Shown: positions 25,888-35,207 of the stretch, one piece after another
Position numbering within the stretch: position 1 is the stretch's first letter
Layout of the letters: every line of letters starts with the position of its first letter
Assembly (NCBI RefSeq): GCF_032341995.1
Contig: NZ_CP135439.1
Coordinates: 744,001-808,000, forward strand
Direction: 5' to 3'
DNA length: 64,000 nucleotides
Source of the DNA: Domibacillus sp. DTU_2020_1001157_1_SI_ALB_TIR_016
GTDB taxonomy: Bacteria; Bacillota; Bacilli; Bacillales; Domibacillaceae
Notes under the pieces: model-generated
The model's input: the letters and a program-made list of their open reading frames with translations, nothing else
Database searches by the model: none
Told to the model about the DNA's origin: nothing
Translations under genes and position numbers: made by a program

Positions 25888-26664
25888 TTATGGATTAGTT
25901 GACCAAAGTCCCGCTGATTTGATAAACGTGCGGCTGTTTAATTTCAGCTGTGCCACGACGAACTCCGCAATATCTTCCGGCTGCATCACTTTGTCAGGAT
26001 TGCCGTCCGTTAAGTTATTTTCAACTGCAAGGTCCGTTGCTACTGTACTTGGTGTCAGAGCTGTGACCCGAATATTGTGCTTCCGTACTTCAAGCGCAAG
26101 AGATTCCGTTAAGCCAAGCACGCCAAATTTAGATGCGCTGTAGGCGCTTGTGACTGGTGCTCCTTTTTGGCCTGCAGTCGAAGAAATGTTAATAATATCG
26201 CCTGATTTTTGTTCGATTAAATCCGGTAGTACAGCGCGTGTTACATTGTACACACCCATCAGGTTGACATCGATAATTTTTTTCCATTCGTCTGGATCAA
26301 GGTCCATAAAACCGCCAAATTTTGCGATGCCGGCATTGTTGATGAGAATGTCTACTCCGCCAAGCTCTGCTTTCACTTTTTCAACAGCTGCTGTTACTTC
26401 TTCTAGATTTGAAACATCCGCCGCTGCGAACGCTGTTTTAATTTCTACCTTAGACGGCATCAGTACGGGACGGCCGCACATATCACGTGTTGACACTTCC
26501 GGGTTTAACCCGAGGTCCTCCGCTACTGCTTGTACATGTTCTTCTGTCCGTCCAATCAAGCCAATATGAACACCTTCCGCCGCAAGCGCTTCCGCAATCG
26601 CACGCCCGATGCCGCGGCCTCCGCCTGTAATAATAGCTTTTTTTCCTTGTAATGATTGTGCCAC
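25888..26664 (-). CDS. 3-ketoacyl-(ACP)-reductase-like SDR with an unusual insertion
   Basis: This classical SDR of 258 residues has [17 protein letters not shown] for NAD(P), [12 protein letters not shown], and the catalytic YSASKFG. The late segment [15 protein letters not shown] resembles FabG-like Bacillus proteins of about 239 residues. Between [10 protein letters not shown] and FAAADVSN there are about 18 extra residues (including [15 protein letters not shown]) not expected in that family. They fall in a surface loop before beta-4, so the enzyme may still fold. It is monocistronic behind GGAGGAAT. The substrate is unknown. Confidence 0.78.
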   Translation of the reverse strand: MAQSLQGKKAIITGGGRGIGRAIAEALAAEGVHIGLIGRTEEHVQAVAEDLGLNPEVSTRDMCGRPVLMPSKVEIKTAFAAADVSNLEEVTAAVEKVKAELGGVDILINNAGIAKFGGFMDLDPDEWKKIIDVNLMGVYNVTRAVLPDLIEQKSGDIINISSTAGQKGAPVTSAYSASKFGVLGLTESLALEVRKHNIRVTALTPSTVATDLAVENNLTDGNPDKVMQPEDIAEFVVAQLKLNSRTFIKSAGLWSTNP

Positions 26665-26771
26665 AGTTCATTCCTCCTTCAATAAATCTCTTCGCTTTAT
26701 CTTATCAGCCTGCCGCTAAGCGGACAATGGATTTGCTTTCTATGGTTTAATAAATTGAAGGGGGGAATATT

Positions 26772-27254
26772 GTGACGCCAATCAAACAGCAGGCTGGATG
26801 GCACTTGTGTAAATGGGGACTGCCTGTTCTTTTTCTTGTACATAACATAGAGGAATCCTTTGGAATGATATCTTTTTTACACGACCGGTTTAGGGTAGAA
26901 GCGGTCACACAGCACCAATTCACAGCAGCTGTCGCTATCCTGACAATCCTCGTTTTCTTTCTTGTTTTAACCTTTGGAAAGTCAAAAGCCTTTCTGCTGT
27001 TCCTTTATGGAACCATTTTTTTTAACGCCGTCCAGCATATCGTGCTGTTTGCTGTGTTCAGGGCATATAATCCGGGTGTGCTCTCCGCTTGTGTGATTCT
27101 TGTCCTCTTTCTGCTTTTTTTCCGGCAGGTACGGCCATTTCTGGAAAGAAAACTCATACGTTTCATTCTGCTCGGCAGCCTGCTTACTTATCCGATTGCC
27201 ACATGGGCAGCTCTATGGATAGGCGGCTTTATGTCACGAATCAGCTCTTATTAG
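26772..27254 (+). CDS. HXXEE-domain membrane protein
   Basis: This 160-residue protein has four or five hydrophobic segments. The early block LVHNIEES matches the His-x-x-Glu-Glu signature that names the HXXEE family, and a second conserved-looking AVQHIVLF lies mid-protein. The function of the family is not known to me. The start is GTG at 26772 behind GAAGGGGGGAAT. It stands alone between a divergent SDR and a small-exporter operon. Confidence 0.7.
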   Translation: MTPIKQQAGWHLCKWGLPVLFLVHNIEESFGMISFLHDRFRVEAVTQHQFTAAVAILTILVFFLVLTFGKSKAFLLFLYGTIFFNAVQHIVLFAVFRAYNPGVLSACVILVLFLLFFRQVRPFLERKLIRFILLGSLLTYPIATWAALWIGGFMSRISSY

Positions 27255-27414
27255 CTTTCAAAACGATGGCAAGCAGCAGGGGCCGGCTTCCTGCCGGATT
27301 ACTGAAGACTAAAATATTTTACAAACGAAGAACAGAAAGCTCCGGGTACTCTTTAGTTGCAGGGAGGACAGCCCTTCGTTAAAGTAAGAATAACAAGAAG
27401 ATGGAGGCAGATGA

Positions 27415-27873
27415 ATGCAGCTCATTGAGTATGCGCTTGTTTTTATCGCAGCTGCGATCCCCTGGATGGAGATTGCGCTTGTGATCCCAGTCGGAATTGT
27501 GCGCGGCCTGTCGCCTTTTTGGGTCATGCTGCTGGCGTTCACAGGCAATATGGTAACAGTGCTTCTCTTGATTGCCGCTTTTTCAAAAGTAGAAGTCTGG
27601 CTGGAAAAACGGCTGGAGCGAACGGGCCTTAAGGGAACAAAACAAGCAGACCGTGCGCGCCAAATCATGAATCGATACGGGTTTCCGACGCTCGCATTGC
27701 TCGGTCCCTTGTTTATCGGTACGCATATTGCGGTATTCATCGGGCTGTCATTCGGGGCAAGCAGGGGATGGACAACTTTGTGGATAACAGTCAGTATCGC
27801 TCTTTGGACGCTTATTATTGGCATTGCCACAGTGCTTGGCTTTGACTTTTTTCTTCAACAAACGAAAGGATGA
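27415..27873 (+). CDS. Putative small multidrug-export protein (COG2426 type)
   Basis: This 152-residue membrane protein has three to four helices and a short cytoplasmic basic loop (KRLERTGLKGTKQADRARQIM). The N-terminal AAAIPWMEIALVIPVGI and the GLLGPLFIGTHIAVFIG-like second half match the small multidrug-export/DedA-related family. Actual transport activity is unproven for most members. It lies six bases before the nitroreductase gene and probably forms an operon with it and the following hypothetical gene. Confidence 0.68.
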   Translation: MQLIEYALVFIAAAIPWMEIALVIPVGIVRGLSPFWVMLLAFTGNMVTVLLLIAAFSKVEVWLEKRLERTGLKGTKQADRARQIMNRYGFPTLALLGPLFIGTHIAVFIGLSFGASRGWTTLWITVSIALWTLIIGIATVLGFDFFLQQTKG

Positions 27874-27879
27874 TCATTT

Positions 27880-28608
27880 ATGCTAGAGTTCTTGAAATCA
27901 CATGTTTCCGTTCGAAAATACACAGATGAACCTGTTACAGATGAGCAGCTTCATGACTTGATCGAAGCAGCTCAGGGCGCGGCTTCATCGCACTTTGTTC
28001 AGGCATACTCCATTGTTGATGTAACAGATGCGGACAAACGGGACAAGCTTGCCGATCTGTCAAAAAACCCGGTTCAAATCAAAGGCGCGGCACGCGCGCT
28101 TGTATTTTGTGCGGACTTGAAGCGGCTTGATTATGCAGCCAAAAAGCACGGAAAAACGGTCGAAGCGGGCACAGCCGAAAACTTTATGGTGGCGGTGATT
28201 GATACAGCTCTTTTCGCTCAAAACTTCGTTGTTGCGGCTGAATCAAAAGGCTATGGGATTTGCTATATTGGCGGTGTCCGCAATAATCCCGGGCCGATCA
28301 GTGAGCTGTTAAACCTGCCTGAGCATGTGATTCCGTTATTCGGCTTAACATTTGGCGTTCCGGCTGAACGCAATGAAGTAAAACCGCGTCTGCCGGTGCA
28401 AGCTGTTTTGCATACGAATAAATACGATGAAGCAAAATACGAAGCGATTTTAGATGAGTACGATGATGTGATCCGCACGTATTACGCCAGCCGCTCTACC
28501 AATAATAAGTCAGCCGGCTGGACCGAGGGTATGGCCGATTATTTATCGCAGCCGCGCCGTGCGTATATGCTTGATTTTGTTCAGAGGAAGGGGTTCTTAA
28601 AAAAGTGA
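27880..28608 (+). CDS. NADPH-dependent FMN nitroreductase, NfsA type
   Basis: This 242-residue flavoprotein has the FMN-phosphate site VSVRKYTDEPV at the N-terminus and NfsA/FRP-specific blocks AVIDTALFAQNFVVAAESKGYGICYIGGVRNNP and FGLTFGVPAE. These enzymes reduce nitro-compounds, quinones or free FMN with NAD(P)H as homodimers. Its stop overlaps the next GTG start by four bases, so the two genes are translationally coupled. A role in quinone or electrophile defence would fit the catE-like gene nearby. Confidence 0.85.
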   Translation: MLEFLKSHVSVRKYTDEPVTDEQLHDLIEAAQGAASSHFVQAYSIVDVTDADKRDKLADLSKNPVQIKGAARALVFCADLKRLDYAAKKHGKTVEAGTAENFMVAVIDTALFAQNFVVAAESKGYGICYIGGVRNNPGPISELLNLPEHVIPLFGLTFGVPAERNEVKPRLPVQAVLHTNKYDEAKYEAILDEYDDVIRTYYASRSTNNKSAGWTEGMADYLSQPRRAYMLDFVQRKGFLKK

Positions 28609-29825
28609 AACATGCGCAATTGGCCCAATGGGTCGACATGGTCAGGTCAAAGTTTGGCCTTGAGGACTATACATGCCTGGAGACGTTTGCCACTTATGAA
28701 AAAAACGAGTGGAACGAAACCAGCTATCGTTTTACGAGTGAATGGCTTCCTCCGGGACATTCCGAGCGTAAAGAAGACGAAACAAATCCAGAAGGCACAG
28801 CTGTTATAGAGCTTGACGCGAAAACAGGACGGCTGACCAATGTTGTGTTTGTGGGCGGACGGACGCCCGAGCATGGCTTTTCGTTTTTAAGCGGGGACAG
28901 GGAAGAAGTAATCCGGTTTATTGAACAGGAAACCGGCTGGATCTATGGAAGCCAGTTTATAGATACAAGAGCGGAGACAGATTCCTTTACATTTGACCTT
29001 GCATACAAAGGCGTGCCCGTTACGCCGGGCGGCTCGGTTACAGTGGAAATGGATGAACAAAAAAAACTGACCCTGTTTTCTGCTTACGGACTTGTGCCAG
29101 ATGAAGCGGAAGAAGCAGAGTTCCAGCTTGATGCTGACGCGCTTGAGTCCTTGGCAAAAGAGCGGCTCGTATTTGTGGAATACCCGCTTATGAAAGAAGA
29201 AAAATGGCTGCCGCTGTTTATGATAGATGATGTGTTTGTCGATAATAAAACAGGAAAAGCGGTTTTAAAGAAGCAGGACATCCTAACATGGAAAAGCGCA
29301 AAAAACCAGCGGGTAAAGCGAAAGCTTTTGCAGCTGGGGCCTGCAGAGATCGATGAAGAAGAACTTTTTCAGTTTCCGCCTCATCCCGATACAAAGCCGT
29401 TAACGAAAAAAACGCAGGCAAAAGTACGCGAAGCAGCTACTGCTTTTTTGCAGACGTATGTTCCAAAAGAAAGCGGTGAATGGGCGCTGTCGGACATAAG
29501 CCGGACGAATGGCATGGTCAAAGCCAGGCTGGTGAACACAAAAGACATTACCGTCATTCCAAGAATGTACGATGTATTTATTGATTCTGATTCATATAAA
29601 GTTGTTCATTATGTAGATAAAAGCAGCTGGATGACGGATGCATGTGCTGAATTCCAAAAAGCCGCCAAACCAGTGCTTTCAAAAAATGAAGCATTTGATA
29701 AAATCAAGCCGCATATCACGGTCACACCAATGTATGTGTATGATGGTGAAAAGTACCGGCTGAATGGCAAGCTCGATTCACATGCAGCTGTTCACGCAGC
29801 CACCGGAGAAGTATTGTTTTTGTAA
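28605..29825 (+). CDS. Hypothetical 406-residue cytosolic protein
   Basis: I do not recognise the family with confidence. The protein is acidic, lacks a signal peptide or membrane segment, and seems to contain repeated alpha/beta units of PepSY/YcdB-like character (for example GTAVIELDAKTGRLTNVVF and VHAATGEVLFL, each a strand-turn-strand ending in a T-G motif). The GTG start at 28605 overlaps the nitroreductase stop and follows AGAGGAAGGGG. A strong terminator follows. Co-translation with the nitroreductase hints at a linked role. Confidence 0.65.
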   Translation: MKHAQLAQWVDMVRSKFGLEDYTCLETFATYEKNEWNETSYRFTSEWLPPGHSERKEDETNPEGTAVIELDAKTGRLTNVVFVGGRTPEHGFSFLSGDREEVIRFIEQETGWIYGSQFIDTRAETDSFTFDLAYKGVPVTPGGSVTVEMDEQKKLTLFSAYGLVPDEAEEAEFQLDADALESLAKERLVFVEYPLMKEEKWLPLFMIDDVFVDNKTGKAVLKKQDILTWKSAKNQRVKRKLLQLGPAEIDEEELFQFPPHPDTKPLTKKTQAKVREAATAFLQTYVPKESGEWALSDISRTNGMVKARLVNTKDITVIPRMYDVFIDSDSYKVVHYVDKSSWMTDACAEFQKAAKPVLSKNEAFDKIKPHITVTPMYVYDGEKYRLNGKLDSHAAVHAATGEVLFL

Positions 29826-29870
29826 AAAAAGCAAAGCTCTTTTTTCAAAAGAGTTTTGCTTTTTTTTATG
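29824..29870 (+). terminator. Terminator after the hypothetical gene
   Basis: AAAAGCAAAGCTCTTTT pairs with AAAAGAGTTTTGCTTTT (one G-U pair) across a 3-base loop, with a long T run. The 29871-30074 spacer that follows is AT-rich and shows no gene. Confidence 0.85.
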
Positions 29871-30074
29871 TCTCTTATTTTCAATGTTAAATCCTTGTTT
29901 AAAAAACAGATCATTCCATTTTCCTGCTGTTTGTAAAAAAAATCTAAAAGTACTTCTTTAAGTCATAGGTCTATATTTTTATTCTTAAAAAAAGGAGCAT
30001 GAATATCTGCTTTTTAAACAATCACAACTGTTTTTTGGCTATTCAAATGGCGTTTACGAGATTACGATGATCAA

Positions 30075-30088
30075 TGTAAGTGCTTACA
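30075..30088 (+). promoter_or_regulatory. cre-like palindrome before the rhamnogalacturonan enzyme gene
   Basis: TGTAAGTGCTTACA is a near-perfect palindrome differing from an ideal cre (TGTAAGCGCTTACA) only at one central base. It lies just upstream of AAAGGAGGG. CcpA or a LacI-family relative such as KdgR are candidate binders. Confidence 0.5.
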
Positions 30089-30107
30089 TAAATAAAGGAG
30101 GGATAAG

Positions 30108-33100
30108 ATGGCCAAGAAGCACAAGAGAGCAGCAGCGGCTGTTATGGGAACGATGCTTGCTGTTTCCAGTGTTCCGCCGCTTGCTGTTATCCAGGCGGAA
30201 GAGAGGGATACAGTAAAAGAATTTGACTTTGGCACAGCAGACAGTCCAGTGAAAGAAGGAGCCGTGCAGGTAACGGACGGAAGCCTGTATGATGGTAGCA
30301 CCGGCTTTGGTTTTACAGACGCCGAGTCTTTATCTTCTGTAGAACGAACAGGAGAGGATCCGGTTCAATCAGATTTCGTCCGGCCTGGCGCCTCCAAATT
30401 TCAAGTTGATTTACCCAATGGTGATTACGCTGTGACCGTTACTTCAGGGGACGCATTGGAACAAACAGAAACCGGCGTGATGGCCGAAAGCATTCAAAAA
30501 GTACAGAATACGGTTGCGGCACCCGGTGAGTTTACGGAACGCACCTTTGAAATCGCACTTGTGGACGGCCAGCTGACGCTTCAGTGGACGGGAACAGCGC
30601 CTGTGATCAATGGACTGTCGATCAAAAAACTTCCGGAACGGACAGCGGGAGAAGAGCCGACGGTTTACATGGCCGGTGATTCCACCGTGCAGACATACGA
30701 CGAATACTGGCATCCGGAAGCCGGCTGGGGCCAGATGATTCCACGCTATTTTAATGAAGACATTGCTTTTTCCAATCAGTCGATCGGCGGCCGAAGCTCC
30801 AAAACATTTATTACGGAAGGCCGGCTTGATAACATTTTGCGAGCCATCCGTCCAAACGATTACTTCCTCATTCAATTCGGACATAACGATGCGACCATCA
30901 GCCGCCCGGAGCGTTACGCATCTGTACCTGATTACAAAAATTACCTCAAGACCTACATCAATGGAGCACGCCAGCGCGGAGCCGAGCCGATTTTAGTCAC
31001 ACCGGTCGGACGCCGTGATTTTCAAGAAGCAACCGGACAATTTAATATCAGCTTCCCTGAATACGTACAGGGTATGAAAGAAGTCGCAGAAGAAATGAAT
31101 GTTGAACTCGTTGATTTAAGCGCCCGGAGCGTAGAATATTTCAATGAGATCGGCCCTGAAGGCACGCTTGCTGTTTTCCTGCATACAGATCCCGGTGTAT
31201 ACCCTGCTTTCCCAAATGGATCACAGGATAATACACACTTCCAGGAATACGGGGCGATTCAAATGGCGCGGCTCGTTGCCGGTGAAGTAGAAAAAAGCAG
31301 CAGCAGTTTAAAAGAATTCGTCACATCTGTTGAGCCGCCGGCTGCCGTACCATCTGTGCCGAAAAACGTCAAAGCCGGCAATATCAGCAATGCCGGAGCG
31401 CTTTTAACGTGGGATGAAACAGAAAACACCGATATTTATAAAGTGTATCGGAAAGAATCAACGGCGGATTCCTATTCGCTGATCGGGACAAGCACACTGC
31501 CGCGCCTGACGATTTCCGGCATGGAAGAAGGGAAATCATACAATCTTTATGTCACGGCGGTCAATGCGAAAGGCGAATCCGAGCCGTCTCAAACGATTAC
31601 GGTACAGACAAAGCAAGCTGCTTACAAGTATGACTTCGGCCTAGCCGGCACACCGGTAGCAGAAGGATACAACGAGGTAAATCTATCGACCATTTATTCA
31701 AAAGAAAAAGGGTTTGGCATTATCGATCCTGCAGGTATGATAGGACGTGACCGCGGTGCAGCCGGAGATGATATTGTCCGGGACTGGGTTGGTTATTTTA
31801 ACAACAAGTGGGAATTCGCAGCGGATGTGCCAAACGGATCTTATTCAGCGAAAGTGTATGTCGGTGATTTAAGCGGAACAGCCCGTACAGATGTAGCGGT
31901 AGAAGGTGTGAGCTATGGAACCGTTTCTGCACCGAAAAACAACTATACAACCAAAATCATTCCGGAGATTTCGATCAAAGACGGGCAGATGAACTTTGCG
32001 TTCAGCGGCGCGACAGGGATTGTAAATGGTATTGAGCTTACCCCAATTTTAACCGCACCAGCCCAGCCGCAGGCAGGTGACATTTCTCTTGATCCAGCTG
32101 CTCCATCCGTCTCACTAAAATGGCTGGAAGCGGGCGGTGCGAAAGAGTACAACGTGTACCGGACAATGGCCGGCACAGATAAAACAGAAAAAGTGGGCAC
32201 TGTGCCAACGACAGAATTCACAGATAAAACCGCCCATGTTGGATACAAGTACACGTATGCTGTCACAACAGTAGATGAAAGCGGACAGGAAACCGCTCCA
32301 TCCGAATCAGTGGAAGTATCATTGATTGACCCGAACATACCGGCACCCCAAAAACCAGCCGGTTTGAACGTAACCGATATCGAGAAAAATAAAGTGACAT
32401 TCACGTGGGATGCTGTAGACGGCGCTTCCTCTTATTCGGTTTACCGTTCAGAGTCAGCAGATGGTAAATTTGAATTTGCTGGTGTTACAACGTCTGCTTC
32501 TTTTACAGACAGCAATGTGCTGACAACCATTCCGTATTATTATAAAGCAGCAGCTGTAAACGCAGGCGGTGCTTCAGCAGAATCCGATGTACTCCAAACC
32601 GAAGCTGTAACTGTTTTAAAGCGGCAGGCAGAGTCCTTGAAACGGTCTCCTGTGGCAGTGGAAACAGATGAAGGTGTGTTTGTGAGCTGGCGGATACTGG
32701 GCACAGATCCGAAGAACATTTCATTTCATGTTTTCCGCAATGGAAAAAAAGTAAACAAGCAGCCGGTTTCCGGTGCGGCAAACCTGGTTGATCCAGATGG
32801 AAAAGCAGGTGACACATACGAAATCCGTCCGATTGTCTCCGGAAAAGAAAAAGGCTATGAAACTGTTACGGTAATAGAGAAAAACTATTTGGATATTCCG
32901 CTTGATAAACCAGAGCCGGGTATGACACCGCTTGGTGATCCATACCAATATCGGGCGAACGACACAAGCATTGGCGATGTGGACGGCGACGGGGAATATG
33001 AATATATTGTAAAATGGGATCCGAGCAATTCAAAGGATAATTCCCAGGCAGGCTACACAGGCAATGTATACATTGATGCGTACAAGCACGATGGAACTAA

Positions 33101-34418
33101 ATTATGGCGCATTGATCTCGGTAAAAACATCCGCGCTGGCGCCCATTATACACAAATGATTGTGTACGATTTTGACGGCGACGGAAAAGCGGAGGTCGCC
33201 ATGAAAACAGCGGACGGTACGGTTGATGGGCAGGGAAATGTGATCGGACGTGCCGATGCAGACCACCGCAATTCGAGCGGTTATGTTTTACAGGGTGATG
33301 AATTTTTAACCGTTTTTGAAGGCGCAACGGGCAAAGTTTTAACGACCATTGCATACACACCGGCTCGGGGGGATGTGGCTTCATGGGGCGATTCATATGG
33401 CAACAGGGTAGACCGTTTTCTTGCTGGAGTCGCCTACTTGGACGGAGAAACCCCGAGCTTAATTATGGCGCGCGGATATTATACACGCACCGTTGTATCC
33501 GCCTACCAGTTTAAAAACGGTACATTAACGAAGCAATGGACGTTTGATACAAACGAAGGCAAGCAGGATTATACAGGACAAGGCTACCATGCGCTTAGTG
33601 TCGCAGACATTGATGGCGATGCCAAAGACGAAATTGTATACGGACAGATGGTTATTGATGACAACGGCAAAGGGCTTTATACGACAGGTCTTGGCCACGG
33701 CGACGCGCTTCATGTAAGTGATCTTGTACCGTCAAATCCAGGTCTGGAAGTATTTGCGACCCAGGAAATTAAAACAGGCCCGTACGGCTACGATATGCGT
33801 GACGCGAAAACGGGACGTATTTTATGGGGTGTGAAAACCGGACAGGACACAGGCCGGGGAGTTGCAGCAGATATTGACCCGCGCCACGCCGGAGCTGAGG
33901 CATGGGCCGTTTCAGGCGCCTGGAACAGCCGTGCAGGCGGGCTTCATACATCAACGGGAGAAAAGATTTCTGATTCGATTCCATCCGCAAACTTTGCGAT
34001 CTGGTGGGATGGCGATCTGCTGCGGGAACTTGCAGATCATACGTATAAGGAATCAGCCGCAGCCGGCATCGGTACGATCGACAAATGGGATTACGAGCAA
34101 AATAAACTTGTGAATCTACTAACGGCAGAAGGAACATTCTCAAACAATACGACAAAAGGTAATCCGGCCATTCAAGCAGACTTGTTTGGCGACTGGCGTG
34201 AAGAAATTGCCTGGCGGACAGAAGACAGCTCTGCTCTTCGTATTTACACGACAACGGATTTAACGGAGCACAAGCTGTACACATTAATGCATGACCTGCA
34301 GTATCGTCAAGCGGTTGCCTGGCAGAATGTCGGCTACAATCAGCCGACTCACCCATCTTTCTTCTTAGGAGAGGGAATGGACGGCCAGCCGGAAGCCCGT
34401 ATTGAACCAACAAAATAA
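30108..34418 (+). CDS. Secreted fusion of rhamnogalacturonan acetylesterase and PL11 rhamnogalacturonan lyase
   Basis: This 1436-residue protein begins with a basic signal peptide ending near VIQA-EE (about residue 30). A malectin-like carbohydrate module (37-174) precedes a CE12-type GDSL esterase (about 184-400) with GDSTVQ (Ser192), QFGHND (Asn260) and DNTHF (Asp374, His377). Then come a fibronectin III domain (412-500), a second malectin-like module (505-648) and two more fibronectin III domains (650-836). The C-terminal 600 residues are a PL11 lyase rich in calcium-binding DxDxDG loops (DVDGDGEYE, DFDGDGKAE, DIDGDAKDE). It should deacetylate and cleave the rhamnogalacturonan I backbone outside the cell, feeding the rhamnose and uronate genes upstream. 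Confidence 0.9.
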   Translation: MAKKHKRAAAAVMGTMLAVSSVPPLAVIQAEERDTVKEFDFGTADSPVKEGAVQVTDGSLYDGSTGFGFTDAESLSSVERTGEDPVQSDFVRPGASKFQVDLPNGDYAVTVTSGDALEQTETGVMAESIQKVQNTVAAPGEFTERTFEIALVDGQLTLQWTGTAPVINGLSIKKLPERTAGEEPTVYMAGDSTVQTYDEYWHPEAGWGQMIPRYFNEDIAFSNQSIGGRSSKTFITEGRLDNILRAIRPNDYFLIQFGHNDATISRPERYASVPDYKNYLKTYINGARQRGAEPILVTPVGRRDFQEATGQFNISFPEYVQGMKEVAEEMNVELVDLSARSVEYFNEIGPEGTLAVFLHTDPGVYPAFPNGSQDNTHFQEYGAIQMARLVAGEVEKSSSSLKEFVTSVEPPAAVPSVPKNVKAGNISNAGALLTWDETENTDIYKVYRKESTADSYSLIGTSTLPRLTISGMEEGKSYNLYVTAVNAKGESEPSQTITVQTKQAAYKYDFGLAGTPVAEGYNEVNLSTIYSKEKGFGIIDPAGMIGRDRGAAGDDIVRDWVGYFNNKWEFAADVPNGSYSAKVYVGDLSGTARTDVAVEGVSYGTVSAPKNNYTTKIIPEISIKDGQMNFAFSGATGIVNGIELTPILTAPAQPQAGDISLDPAAPSVSLKWLEAGGAKEYNVYRTMAGTDKTEKVGTVPTTEFTDKTAHVGYKYTYAVTTVDESGQETAPSESVEVSLIDPNIPAPQKPAGLNVTDIEKNKVTFTWDAVDGASSYSVYRSESADGKFEFAGVTTSASFTDSNVLTTIPYYYKAAAVNAGGASAESDVLQTEAVTVLKRQAESLKRSPVAVETDEGVFVSWRILGTDPKNISFHVFRNGKKVNKQPVSGAANLVDPDGKAGDTYEIRPIVSGKEKGYETVTVIEKNYLDIPLDKPEPGMTPLGDPYQYRANDTSIGDVDGDGEYEYIVKWDPSNSKDNSQAGYTGNVYIDAYKHDGTKLWRIDLGKNIRAGAHYTQMIVYDFDGDGKAEVAMKTADGTVDGQGNVIGRADADHRNSSGYVLQGDEFLTVFEGATGKVLTTIAYTPARGDVASWGDSYGNRVDRFLAGVAYLDGETPSLIMARGYYTRTVVSAYQFKNGTLTKQWTFDTNEGKQDYTGQGYHALSVADIDGDAKDEIVYGQMVIDDNGKGLYTTGLGHGDALHVSDLVPSNPGLEVFATQEIKTGPYGYDMRDAKTGRILWGVKTGQDTGRGVAADIDPRHAGAEAWAVSGAWNSRAGGLHTSTGEKISDSIPSANFAIWWDGDLLRELADHTYKESAAAGIGTIDKWDYEQNKLVNLLTAEGTFSNNTTKGNPAIQADLFGDWREEIAWRTEDSSALRIYTTTDLTEHKLYTLMHDLQYRQAVAWQNVGYNQPTHPSFFLGEGMDGQPEARIEPTK

Positions 34419-34426
34419 GGAAGGTG

Positions 34427-34450
34427 AGCGGCTTAGTGCCGCTTTTCCTT
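34427..34450 (+). terminator. Weak terminator after the rhamnogalacturonan enzyme
   Basis: AGCGGC pairs with GCCGCT around TTAGT. The tail TTTTCCTT is only moderately T-rich. Confidence 0.5.
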
Positions 34451-34460
34451 CAGAAGTTAT

Positions 34461-34478
34461 TTGTGAATATTTTCACAA
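34461..34478. promoter_or_regulatory. Rex operator upstream of the HAD/glycerol-1-phosphate dehydrogenase operon
   Basis: TTGTGAATATTTTCACAA is an exact match to the Rex consensus TTGTGAA-N4-TTCACAA. A further half-site TTGTGAC follows at 34481-34487. A TATAAT sits at 34516-34521. Rex is the Gram-positive repressor that senses the NADH/NAD+ ratio, so the operon would be induced when NADH is high. Confidence 0.7.
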
Positions 34479-34553
34479 AATTGTGACATCGCTCGTTTTT
34501 GGACAATGACTTTTATATAATGACGTTATAACAGACCATCAGGAGGGAAAAGA

Positions 34554-35207
34554 ATGACAAAGTGGGCATTTGTTTCTGATTTTGACGGCACGATTTCAAA
34601 ACGTGATTTTTACTGGCTTGTAATTGATGCGTATTTTCCGGAAGGACGCGATCTATACCCGAAATGGAAAAGCGGCGAGTGGAAAGATGTTGATTTTTTG
34701 GCGAAAGTGTTTGGGTCCATTCATCAAAGCGAGGAACAGATTGCAAAAGACATTTTGTCTATTCCTATTGATGAAGATGTACCGGAGTTTGTCCGATCCG
34801 TGCAGGCGGCTGGCGGCGATTTTTTCATTTTAAGCGCCGGCACCGATTACTATATTAAACCAATTGTAGAAAGCCGTGGGCTTGAAAACGTAACTGTGCT
34901 TTCCAATAAAGGCGTGTACCGCGAGCAAAATATTCACCTTGATATTGATCCGGAGCACTGGAGTTATTCAGAACGGTACGGGATTGATAAAGCGATTGTG
35001 ATTCAGCGATTGAAGGAAGAATATGATGTCGTTTATTTTGCTGGAGACAGTGAGCCAGATTCTCATCCAGCTGTTTTTGCGGACCGGACGTATGCGAAAG
35101 AAGCACTTCCGGCTATATTAGACGAAAAAGGGGTCCCTTATGTCCACTTTGAACGCTTTAATGATATTAAAGCAGATTTAATTAAAGAAGGAAGGCTGCC
35201 CGAATGA
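34554..35207 (+). CDS. HAD-superfamily phosphatase, MtnX-like
   Basis: This 217-residue HAD-IB phosphatase has motif I SDFDGTIS (nucleophile and acid Asp), motif II FILSAG, a motif III Lys in the DKAIVIQRL region, and motif IV YFAGDSEPD. The closest named relatives are MtnX-type phosphatases, but no methionine-salvage genes are present. It overlaps the dehydrogenase gene by four bases (ATGA), which suggests it hydrolyses a product of that enzyme, for instance a glycerol phosphate; this is inference. AGGAGGG precedes the start. Confidence 0.75.
   Translation: MTKWAFVSDFDGTISKRDFYWLVIDAYFPEGRDLYPKWKSGEWKDVDFLAKVFGSIHQSEEQIAKDILSIPIDEDVPEFVRSVQAAGGDFFILSAGTDYYIKPIVESRGLENVTVLSNKGVYREQNIHLDIDPEHWSYSERYGIDKAIVIQRLKEEYDVVYFAGDSEPDSHPAVFADRTYAKEALPAILDEKGVPYVHFERFNDIKADLIKEGRLPE

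Noticed and set aside
33769..34413. 214-residue minus-strand ORF opposite the rhamnogalacturonan lyase
   Set aside because: It is an antisense shadow of a clearly coding sequence with calcium-loop motifs on the plus strand; no start site or promoter supports it.
34470..34488. TTTTCACA before the HAD gene as a sixth stress-regulon box
   Set aside because: There is no second octamer 11 bp away and no -10 at the required distance; the sequence is better explained as half of the Rex palindrome.
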